DNA of 11,000 nucleotides. It comes from an uncultured Oscillibacter sp. (GTDB lineage: Bacteria > Bacillota > Clostridia > Oscillospirales > Oscillospiraceae). Below are positions 5,866-11,000 of this stretch, piece by piece. A program made the position numbers and the translations under genes. The notes beneath the pieces are model-generated. The model was not told the origin of the DNA, made no database searches, and worked only from the letters and a program-made list of their open reading frames with translations. The stretch's first letter is position 1, and each line of letters starts with the position of its first letter. The stretch is taken from contig CABSFC010000094.1 in assembly GCA_902476875.1 (NCBI GenBank), positions 1 through 11,000 on the forward strand, written 5' to 3'.

Positions 5866-6696
5866 TTACAGATAGAACTTGTGGCACCCGATCGTCTGAT
5901 AATACACCCGGTTGGCGTTGATCCACACACCCTGGGACAGGGCTGGGGCGTAGAAGTACAGCGCGGAGCCGATGACGTTCTCACCGTCCAGCACCCGCTG
6001 GGCCGCCTCCACCGCCTGGGCCGTGGGGGTGCGGTACACGGTGCCGTTTTCCACCGGCTCGAACTGCACGGCGTGCGTCTGGTCGAAGACGACCTCCGGG
6101 ATGGTGTTGGGGAATTCCCTGCTCTCCACCCGGTTCAAAACCACGTTGCCCACGGCGATCTGGCCCCGCAGCGGCTCGCCGCCGCTCTCGGCGCTGATGA
6201 TGCGGCTGAGCCAGTACAGGTCCGCCGCGTCATAGTCCGCCCCGGCGGAGGTCACCGCCGCCCCCCCCAGGTACGGGTCCCACGATGCCGCGCCCCCCAG
6301 GGCCTCCGCCACCAGCCGCAGAGGGACGTAGGTCCGCCCGCCCACCACCGTCACCTGGCCGGACAGGGTCCTTCCGTCCACCGTCACGGTGTCGGCGGCG
6401 GGGTCCGCGGTCAGTCTGGCGGCGCCGGAGACGGCCACCGCCGACCGGGTCTCGCTGTCCCAGCGGACGTCCCAGCCGCCCAGGGCGTCCAGCAGGTAGC
6501 GCAGAGGCACGTATGTAACGCCCTGCTCCAGATAGGAGGTGCCGGCCAGCGTCCGGCCGTCCACCTGGACAGGCACCGTTCTGGCCGCCTGGGCGGACAC
6601 GGAGAGGGAGGCGGCGGCCAGCAGGCCGCACAAAGCGGCCTTTGCCTGCCGCTTTCCCGGAAAGTCGCCGCGCGGCCGATTTTTAAGTCGTTTCAT
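5866..6696 (-). CDS. Secreted cell-wall hydrolase: copper-amine-oxidase-N-type repeats plus SleB-type (Hydrolase_2) domain
   Basis: Probable exported peptidoglycan hydrolase (lytic transglycosylase-type) of 276 residues. A basic N-terminus and hydrophobic core (about 19-34) ending in AQA at 35-37 form a signal peptide. Residues 40-150 hold two copies of a copper-amine-oxidase-N1-type unit 61 residues apart: VDGRTL at 45 and 106, TYVPLR at 61 and 122, each followed by EALGG/DALGG. These units are common on clostridial surface proteins and are not enzymes. Residues about 160-276 form the SleB/CwlJ-like domain, with the likely catalytic glutamate E170 in ISAESGGEP and the following GQIAVGNVVLNRV helix. 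A longer frame begins at 6762, but the ATG at 6696 has AAAGGAAG (minus strand, about 6704-6711) before it and starts the signal peptide, so it is preferred. SleB is a spore cortex lytic enzyme, but many homologues serve vegetative growth; a spore role is not shown here. Confidence 0.9.
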   Translation of the reverse strand: MKRLKNRPRGDFPGKRQAKAALCGLLAAASLSVSAQAARTVPVQVDGRTLAGTSYLEQGVTYVPLRYLLDALGGWDVRWDSETRSAVAVSGAARLTADPAADTVTVDGRTLSGQVTVVGGRTYVPLRLVAEALGGAASWDPYLGGAAVTSAGADYDAADLYWLSRIISAESGGEPLRGQIAVGNVVLNRVESREFPNTIPEVVFDQTHAVQFEPVENGTVYRTPTAQAVEAAQRVLDGENVIGSALYFYAPALSQGVWINANRVYYQTIGCHKFYL

Positions 6697-6802
6697 GGGG
6701 ATTCTTCCTTTCTGTGGGGATTTCACCTGAAAAGCATACCGGAAACCAGAGGGAGGAAGCAACCCTCAAAACCTGGCAGGGCTGGAAAAAACGCGCAGAT
6801 GT

Positions 6803-6814
6803 ACAGTTTACTGT
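6803..6814. promoter_or_regulatory. Dyad ACAGT-TT-ACTGT abutting the PadR -35 box
   Basis: A perfect 5-bp inverted repeat with a 2-base centre whose last base is the first base of the -35 hexamer. It is unlike the two AATATCG dyads next to it and might be a second regulator's site for either the plus-strand PadR unit or the divergent hydrolase gene. At this size chance is possible. Confidence 0.35.
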
Positions 6815-6842
6815 TGACAATATCGAAAGACGATATTATACT
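6814..6842 (+). promoter_or_regulatory. Sigma-A-type promoter of the PadR-DUF2812 operon
   Basis: TTGACA (6814-6819) is a perfect -35 box and TATACT (6837-6842) is a -10 box one base from consensus, with exactly 17 bp between. Transcription should begin near 6849. This is the strongest promoter seen in the window; such a strong promoter with an operator inside is typical of a repressed unit. Confidence 0.9.
6819..6837. promoter_or_regulatory. Putative PadR operator 1, filling the promoter spacer
   Basis: AATATCG-N5-CGATATT is a perfect 7-bp inverted repeat. It fills the 17-bp spacer and takes one base of each promoter box, so a bound dimer would block RNA polymerase. The adjacent gene encodes a PadR repressor, a family that commonly binds its own promoter, so autorepression is inferred. 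Confidence 0.7.
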
Positions 6843-6852
6843 GGAAGCAAGG

Positions 6853-6871
6853 AATATCGTGTTTCGATACT
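6853..6871. promoter_or_regulatory. Putative PadR operator 2, downstream of the transcription start
   Basis: AATATCG-N5-CGATACT repeats operator 1 with one changed base in the right arm, 34 bp away centre to centre. It lies between the expected transcription start and the PadR ribosome site (GGAGGAG, 6872-6878). Two copies at matching positions argue for a real binding site rather than chance. Confidence 0.65.
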
Positions 6872-6884
6872 GGAGGAGAAACGC

Positions 6885-7199
6885 ATGTCGAAGGAACCGT
6901 TGAAAGTCCTGACGGAGAGCATGTTTTACGTGCTGCTCAGCCTGCTGCGGCGGGAGCGGTGCGGCACGGAGATCGTGGAGTTTGTGGACGACATGACGGC
7001 GGGGCGGGTGCCCCTGGGGCCGGGGACGCTGTACACCATCCTGGCAAAATTTTCAGAGGAGGGCCTTATCCGGGAGACGGCGGTGGAGGGCCGCAAGCGG
7101 ACCTACGCCATCACGGACCGTGGCCGTGGCCTGTTCCGCCAGGAGCTGAGCCGGTTGAAGCTGTGCGTCGCCGACGGCGAACGGGAGGAGAGCCTATGA
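6885..7199 (+). CDS. PadR family transcriptional regulator
   Basis: Small winged-helix DNA-binding protein of 104 residues, the length of the short PadR-s2 class. The core spans about 9-87: LTESMFYVLLSLL (helix 1), CGTEIVEFV (helix 2), the hallmark GPGTLYTILAKFSEEGLI (45-62) holding the recognition helix, then the wing EGRKRTYAITDRGRGLF. PadR proteins are mostly repressors released by small ligands or stress. The frame stays open upstream to 6714, but the ATG at 6885 has GGAGGAG 6 bases before it, lies after the promoter, and begins at the usual N-terminus, so it is chosen. The stop overlaps the next start by 4 bp (ATGA), and the two operator-like dyads upstream suggest it controls this whole operon. 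Confidence 0.95.
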   Translation: MSKEPLKVLTESMFYVLLSLLRRERCGTEIVEFVDDMTAGRVPLGPGTLYTILAKFSEEGLIRETAVEGRKRTYAITDRGRGLFRQELSRLKLCVADGEREESL

Positions 7200-8314
7200 G
7201 CGATCACAAGATGAAGCTGCCGCCCGCCAGCATTTATGATGTTGCCGCCATTGAAACCTGGCTGGCCGACCAGGCGAAGCGGGGATGGCTTCTGGAGGGC
7301 TTTGGGCTCCTGGGCGTCCGTATGGCGCGGGGCGCGCCGGTGGACTGCCAGTACCGCCTGGAGCCCGTGGATGGCCCGGAGCTGATCCGGGACCCGGACC
7401 TGCGGGACTATTATACCGACGCGGGCTGGGAGTTCGTCTGTTTTACATCCAACAGATTTTTCCGTATCTGGAGCTCCACCCGGCCGGACCCGGTGGAGCT
7501 CCACGGCGATCCGGAGGTGGAGGCGCGGGCCTACCGCCGTCTGGCCCGTGTGCTGTACCGCGCCTGTGCGCTGACCGTGCTGTGGGTGCTGGCGGAGCTG
7601 TATGTGGTGGTGGCCCCACGTCCCGGTGTGCTCCAGGGTACCCTGGAGAGCCTGATCTATGAAACCCCCGGCACTTGGCGGCTGTTTTGGCTGCTGCTGT
7701 GCGGCTGGCTTCTGGCCGGTGCCGTTTCCGATGCCCGGGCGGTTTGCCGGCTGCGGAAAAGCCTGCGGCGGGGGATTCCGCTGGACCACACCAAGCGCCC
7801 CGGCGCATGGCGGACCTGGGGGCGCGGGGCGCTGCTGGCGGTGCTGACAGTGCTGCTGGTCCTCTCAATTTGGTGGCGGCCCGTGCGGACGCTGTCCATC
7901 CAGTCGGATGTACCGCCGGTGCGACTGTCGGCGGAGCTGGGTGCGGAGGGGAAGGAACCCGGCGGCTTTATCGTGACAGGGAGGAACCTACTGGCCAGGC
8001 GGACTGTGTGGAGCGTGGAGACGCCGCCGGACGGCGGCGTGGCAGACGCGGTCACAGTGACCAAGTATGTCTCCCTGCGCCTGCCCTTCCTGGCCGGACC
8101 GCTCCTGGCGGAGCTGCGCTCATGGTGGAACCCGGCGGACACGGTGGCGCTGGAGGACGCCCGCTTTGACGAGCTTTATTACAGTCGGCGGGAGGACTGG
8201 CAGTGCCTGGCCCTCCGCCGGGACGGGCGGGTCCTGTATGTGGCGGCTAAAGTTCCGGACGACCTGATAGATCACCTGAATGACTATGCGAAAGATTTAC
8301 CGGAAGCAAAATAG
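7196..8314 (+). CDS. DUF2812 domain-containing membrane protein (long paralogue)
   Basis: A 372-residue protein of unknown function. Residues about 7-105 match the DUF2812 pattern: LPPASIYDVAAIETWLADQA, then KRGWLLEG, YRLEPVDG, YYTDAGWEFVC and WSSTRPDPVELHGDP. Three membrane segments follow at about 122-141, 161-180 and 211-228. The last 140 residues (about 230-372) form a non-membrane domain I do not recognise, probably extracytoplasmic if the N-terminus is inside; the next gene lacks it. The ATG at 7196 is chosen because it overlaps the PadR stop and has GGGAGGAG (7183-7190) in front; the frame itself stays open further upstream inside padR. DUF2812 genes next to PadR regulators are a recurring arrangement in Bacillota, but the function is not known to me. 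Confidence 0.9.
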   Translation: MSDHKMKLPPASIYDVAAIETWLADQAKRGWLLEGFGLLGVRMARGAPVDCQYRLEPVDGPELIRDPDLRDYYTDAGWEFVCFTSNRFFRIWSSTRPDPVELHGDPEVEARAYRRLARVLYRACALTVLWVLAELYVVVAPRPGVLQGTLESLIYETPGTWRLFWLLLCGWLLAGAVSDARAVCRLRKSLRRGIPLDHTKRPGAWRTWGRGALLAVLTVLLVLSIWWRPVRTLSIQSDVPPVRLSAELGAEGKEPGGFIVTGRNLLARRTVWSVETPPDGGVADAVTVTKYVSLRLPFLAGPLLAELRSWWNPADTVALEDARFDELYYSRREDWQCLALRRDGRVLYVAAKVPDDLIDHLNDYAKDLPEAK

Positions 8315-8329
8315 AGAGGAGGCTTGACC

Positions 8330-8998
8330 ATGCTGAAATTGTTGCCCGCCAGCCGGTACGATGTCCCGGCGCTGCAGGCCTGGTTCAGCGACCAGGCGAA
8401 GAAGGGCTGGCTGCTGGACTACTGGTGCGGCTGGTGCGTGTTCCGCCGGGGCGAGCCGGCGGAACTCCAGTTCCGCCTGGAGCCCGCCGCCGACGGGGAG
8501 TACAAGCCCTCGGAGGAGAAGCTGGAGGCCTATCTGGACGCGGGCTGGGAGTATGTCTGTAAGACCAGCGCCACGCAGGAGGAGTTCTTCGTCTGGCGCT
8601 CCGCCCGCCCGGACCCGGCGGAGCTGTACACGGAGCCGGAGTCGGAGAGCATCCGCTACCAGTGGCTGTGGAAGCGCTACTGGCGGGCCGGGCTGTGGTG
8701 CTGCGCCCCGCTGCCTGCCCTGCCCGGGCTGATCAACGCGCTTCTGACGATGCAAAGGGGCGGGACCGGCTGGGCTTCGCTCTGCTGGATGCTGGCGGCG
8801 ATCCTCCTGCTGACGGCACTTTGCGCCGCACGAATCTATGTGGACCAGCGGGCCCTCCGCCGCCTGCGGAACGCCCTGCGGACGGGCGTGCCCATGCCCT
8901 GCCGGGGGCGGTATGGCTACCTGTACCCCCTGCAATTGGCGCTGGTGCTGGCGTTCCTGCTGAATCTGCTCCTGCCCTTTGTCCTCATCGCCGCCTGA
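8330..8998 (+). CDS. DUF2812 domain-containing membrane protein (short paralogue)
   Basis: A 222-residue tandem paralogue of the preceding gene. The DUF2812 part (about 2-103) aligns block by block: LPASRYDVPALQAWFSDQA, KKGWLLDYW, FRLEPAADG, YLDAGWEYVC, WRSARPDPAELYTEP. Three membrane segments lie at about 119-140, 149-171 and 199-220, and the protein ends right after the third, so it lacks the extra C-terminal domain of its sister. Shared stretches such as gaccaggcgaag show local duplication followed by divergence. The ATG at 8330 is preferred over a TTG at 8324 because AGAGAGGAGG (8313-8322) is 7 bases from the ATG but only 1 from the TTG. It starts 15 bases after the previous stop, in the same operon. 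Function unknown. Confidence 0.9.
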   Translation: MLKLLPASRYDVPALQAWFSDQAKKGWLLDYWCGWCVFRRGEPAELQFRLEPAADGEYKPSEEKLEAYLDAGWEYVCKTSATQEEFFVWRSARPDPAELYTEPESESIRYQWLWKRYWRAGLWCCAPLPALPGLINALLTMQRGGTGWASLCWMLAAILLLTALCAARIYVDQRALRRLRNALRTGVPMPCRGRYGYLYPLQLALVLAFLLNLLLPFVLIAA

Positions 8999-9054
8999 CC
9001 CGGCACACAGGGCCCTTTAATCTACATAGACTGTATGGGGAGAGGAGGGGAACC

Positions 9055-9240
9055 ATGGACGCCTTTGCGCAGAGCGCCAGCGTCTACGCGTTGGCCGTGG
9101 CGCTGGCGAAGAGCATGAGCACGGAGGAACTGACCCGCGCGGCCCTGGTGCTCACCTGCATGGCGACCCTGACCGGTCTCCAGAATCTGAACCAGAGCAG
9201 CGGCATGCGGGAGCTGGCGGACCTGTTCGGCCTGCGGTAA
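9055..9240 (+). CDS. Small hydrophobic/helical protein, 61 residues, unrecognised
   Basis: A short open frame with a very good ribosome site (AGGAGGGG, 9043-9050) 4 bases before its ATG, starting 56 bases after the second DUF2812 gene and ending just before the shared terminator, which supports a real gene. The protein has a hydrophobic helix (SVYALAVALAKSM, 8-20), a short STEEL turn, a second one (TRAALVLTCMATLTGLQNL, 27-45) and a polar tail with MRELADLFGLR. The pattern of two short helices broken by S-x-E-E-L resembles small DUF6774-like proteins of Oscillospiraceae, but this is a loose match from memory. It may be the last gene of the PadR unit or have its own promoter; no clear promoter was seen at 8999-9040. 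Confidence 0.7.
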   Translation: MDAFAQSASVYALAVALAKSMSTEELTRAALVLTCMATLTGLQNLNQSSGMRELADLFGLR

Positions 9241-9257
9241 GCGTCACAGTCTGCTGC

Positions 9258-9291
9258 AAAAACGGAGCTGCCGATTTCGGCAGCTCCGTTT
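9258..9291. terminator. Bidirectional terminator between the small ORF and icd
   Basis: A perfect 14-bp stem, 9260-9273 with 9278-9291, closes an ATTT loop around the core CGGAGCTGCCG. On the minus strand the A5 at 9258-9262 gives a T5 end, suiting the icd transcript that stops 10 bases away. On the plus strand the tail is only TTT, so termination of the PadR unit may be weaker. Confidence 0.85.
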
Positions 9292-9300
9292 GAATTCCTG

Positions 9301-10518
9301 TCAGCGCAGCTTTTCCCCGAGCCGTTCCGCGATGGCGTCCAGAAACTCCTCGCTGTTGACAGCGGTGGTCTGGAAGCCATCGTCCACCAGGCCGATCAGG
9401 TCCTTTGTCATGACGCCGCTCTCCAGCGTCTCCAGAGACGCGGCTTCCATGGCCTCGCCGAACCGCGTCAGGTCCGGCAGGCCGTCCAGCTCGCCCCGGC
9501 GCTTGAAAGCGCCGGACCATGCGAAAATCGTGGCGATGGGGTTGGTGGAGGTCTTCTCGCCCTTCAGGTACCTGTAATAGTGCCGGGTGACGGTGCCGTG
9601 GCTGGCCTCGAACTCCATGGTGCCGTCGGGGGACACCAGAACGGAGGTCATCATGGCGAGAGAGCCGAAGGCCGTGGCCACCATGTCGCTCATCACATCG
9701 CCGTCGTAGTTCTTCAGCGCCCAGATGAACCCGCCCTTGGAGCGGATGACCCGAGCCACGGCGTCGTCGATCAGGGTGTAGAAATAGGTCAGGCCCAGCT
9801 TTTCAAACTCCGCCTTGTAGGTGGTCTCGTACTCCTCCTCAAAGATGCGCTTGAACTCGCCGTCGTAGACCTTGGAGATGGTGTCCTTGGTGGAGAACCA
9901 CAGGTCCTGCTTTTGGGTGATGGCGTATTGGAAGCAGGCGCGGGCAAAGGCCCGGATGCTCTTTTCCGTGTTGTGCTGCCCCTGCCACACGGCGGGGCCA
10001 CTCACAGTCTGGACTGTCAGAGCCTTTTCGGCGCCGCTCTCGCCCCGGAAGGTCAGGGTGGCGGTGCCCGGCTCGCCGGTGGTCATGTCCACGGCCTTGT
10101 ACATGTCGCCGTAGGCGTGGCGGGCGATGGTGATGGGGGCCTCCCAGTTTTTCACCACGGGGTGGATGCAGGGCAGGACGATAGGGGCCCGGAAAGCGGT
10201 GCCGTCCAGGATGGCCCGGATGGTGCCGTTGGGGGACTTCCACATCTCCGTCAGCTCGGGGTACTCCTCCATCCGCTGGCGGTTGGGGGTGATGGTGGCG
10301 CACTTGACGGCCACGCCCAGCCGCTTGGTGGCATTGGCGGCGTCGATGGTCACCTGGTCCTTCGTCTCGTTGCGGTGCAGGAGCCCCAGGTCGTAATACT
10401 CTGTTTTCAGGTCCACAAAGGGCAGAATCAGCTTTTCCTTGATCATGCCCCACAGCACGCGGGTCATTTCATCGCCGTCCATCTCCACCAACGGCGTGGT
10501 CATTCTAATTTTTTCCAT
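9301..10518 (-). CDS. icd: NADP-dependent isocitrate dehydrogenase (IDH1-like dimeric class)
   Basis: Cytoplasmic enzyme oxidising isocitrate to 2-oxoglutarate and CO2 with NADP (EC 1.1.1.42). The 405 residues match the homodimeric class that also includes human IDH1, rather than the Escherichia coli Icd class. Substrate residues are visible: S95 in KSPNGTIR, R101, R110 in GTAFRAPI, and R133 and Y140 in IARHAYGDMYKAVD, equivalent to human S94, R100, R109, R132 and Y139. The metal-binding block FIWALKNYDGDVMSDMVA and the NADP block HGTVTRHYYR, followed by STNPIATIFAW, are both present. The ATG lies one base after the aconitase stop (TGA-T-ATG), so translation is coupled; an AAGAAGG-type ribosome site lies inside the end of the upstream gene (minus strand, about 10530-10536). 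The product feeds GdhA and the NADPH matches its need. Confidence 0.97.
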   Translation of the reverse strand: MEKIRMTTPLVEMDGDEMTRVLWGMIKEKLILPFVDLKTEYYDLGLLHRNETKDQVTIDAANATKRLGVAVKCATITPNRQRMEEYPELTEMWKSPNGTIRAILDGTAFRAPIVLPCIHPVVKNWEAPITIARHAYGDMYKAVDMTTGEPGTATLTFRGESGAEKALTVQTVSGPAVWQGQHNTEKSIRAFARACFQYAITQKQDLWFSTKDTISKVYDGEFKRIFEEEYETTYKAEFEKLGLTYFYTLIDDAVARVIRSKGGFIWALKNYDGDVMSDMVATAFGSLAMMTSVLVSPDGTMEFEASHGTVTRHYYRYLKGEKTSTNPIATIFAWSGAFKRRGELDGLPDLTRFGEAMEAASLETLESGVMTKDLIGLVDDGFQTTAVNSEEFLDAIAERLGEKLR

Positions 10519-10519
10519 A

Positions 10520-11000
10520 TCATTCCGCCTTCTTTGCGTAGTAGTTCATCAGACACCCGTCCAGAATGATCTCCTTCTCGTCCGCCGTCAGGCCCTTGAC
10601 ATGGAGCAGGATGTCCTCCACGCCGCCGGTGACTTTGATGACCTTGGCGGGGATGTCCTCCGCGCCGTTTTCAACGGCCTGCCGGATGCCGGGGACGAAG
10701 ACGCAGTCGCCGGGCTGGTAGTCAAAGGCGGTGTCCGGGTCCAGGGTAAAGGGCAGGATGCCCCAGTTGATGCAGTTGGAGCGGTAGCGCTTGGTGGCGA
10801 ATTCATAGCAGATGTTGGCAAAGCCCCCCAGCACCTTCTGGCAGGATGCCGCCTGCTCCCGGGCGGAGCCGTCGCCGGGCCTGTTGGCGAACACGCAGGA
10901 GCCGAACTGGGTGGTGCCTATGAGCGAATCCGCGTCGCCCACCTGGCGCAGCACGGCCCGCAGCTTCTCCGGGGCCCCGCCCGCCAGCCTCGCCGCCTCG
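10520..11000 (-). CDS. Aconitase-family hydratase, C-terminal part (5' end outside the window)
   Basis: The frame is open to the right window edge (the last codons read EAARLAGGAPEKLRAVLRQ), so only about 159 C-terminal residues are seen. These form the swivelling aconitase C domain: GTTQFGSCVFANRPGDGSAREQ with the S-x-R-E substrate-binding motif, ATKRYRSNCINWGILPF equivalent to the R-x-N-x-I-N-x-G-I-L-P block, and a late FVPGIRQAVENG segment. The enzyme should convert citrate to isocitrate with a 4Fe-4S cluster whose cysteines would lie in the unseen part. The sequence is of the diverged clostridial type often named simply hydratase, so a related dehydratase substrate is not excluded, but the one-base link to icd strongly favours aconitase. 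Symbol withheld because the subtype cannot be told from this fragment. Confidence 0.9.
   Translation of the reverse strand, partial: EAARLAGGAPEKLRAVLRQVGDADSLIGTTQFGSCVFANRPGDGSAREQAASCQKVLGGFANICYEFATKRYRSNCINWGILPFTLDPDTAFDYQPGDCVFVPGIRQAVENGAEDIPAKVIKVTGGVEDILLHVKGLTADEKEIILDGCLMNYYAKKAE

Noticed and set aside
6697..6762. N-terminal extension of the wall hydrolase to a start at 6762
   Set aside because: The extension would put 22 residues before a normal signal peptide, and the inner ATG at 6696 has a good ribosome site.
6854..6870. Operator 2 as an RNA hairpin covering the PadR ribosome site
   Set aside because: The RNA stem would be only about 5 bp and ends before the ribosome site; the match to operator 1 points to a DNA-binding site.
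6714..6884. N-terminal extension of the PadR protein to a start at 6714
   Set aside because: It would place coding sequence over the promoter and operators; the ATG at 6885 has a GGAGGAG site and begins at the usual PadR N-terminus.
5833..6903. Plus-strand open frame (356 codons) opposite the wall-hydrolase gene, running into padR
   Set aside because: It covers the intergenic promoter region and overlaps the PadR start; G/H/R/Q-rich shadow composition. The minus-strand protein has a signal peptide and recognisable domains.
9580..10569. Plus-strand open frame (329 codons) opposite icd
   Set aside because: Antisense shadow of a certain gene; composition rich in G, H, D, V and L and no family motif.

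Overview
The window reads as chromosome of a GC-rich, Gram-positive gut-type Clostridia, most like the Oscillospiraceae (Flavonifractor/Lawsonibacter/Intestinimonas-like). This is inferred from the strong G/C third-position bias, GGAGG-type ribosome sites, and the mix of an RsiV-type anti-sigma factor, PadR/DUF2812 genes, a copper-amine-oxidase-N/SleB-type secreted hydrolase and an aconitase-Icd pair. No tRNA, rRNA, CRISPR array, insertion sequence or phage gene was seen. The window is gene-dense, and no gap without a gene exceeds about 210 bases.

Layout. (1) 1-1819, plus strand: the 3' part of a MacB/LolD-type ABC ATPase gene, overlapping by 4 bp its FtsX-like permease gene and closed by a strong hairpin terminator. 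(2) 1869-3338, plus: an ECF sigma factor gene and a 4-bp-overlapping RsiV-like anti-sigma gene. They sit behind an AAC-N17-CGTC promoter of the kind ECF factors recognise, which suggests autoregulation, and end in a bidirectional terminator. (3) 3370-4719, minus: NADP-type glutamate dehydrogenase, gdhA. (4) 4857-5790, minus: a self-contained unit for a TIGR04255-family protein of unknown function, with its own near-consensus promoter and terminator. (5) 5866-6696, minus: a secreted cell-wall hydrolase with two copper-amine-oxidase-N-type repeats and a SleB-type catalytic domain. (6) 6814-9291, plus: a PadR regulator, two tandem paralogous DUF2812 membrane proteins and a 61-residue small protein. 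The PadR promoter is overlapped by two matching 19-bp dyads. A bidirectional terminator ends this unit. (7) 9301-11000, minus: NADP isocitrate dehydrogenase (icd) one base downstream of the end of an aconitase-family gene that runs off the window.

How the genes fit together. Aconitase, Icd and GdhA form the oxidative arm from citrate through isocitrate and 2-oxoglutarate to glutamate, and the NADPH made by Icd matches the cofactor of GdhA. The sigma/anti-sigma pair, the MacB-type exporter and the wall hydrolase all concern the envelope. The sigma/anti-sigma pair resembles SigV/RsiV, which in Bacillus subtilis senses lysozyme. The PadR-DUF2812-DUF2812-small-ORF unit is the least explained part of the window and the best candidate for an undescribed system. 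TIGR04255 is the second unexplained item.
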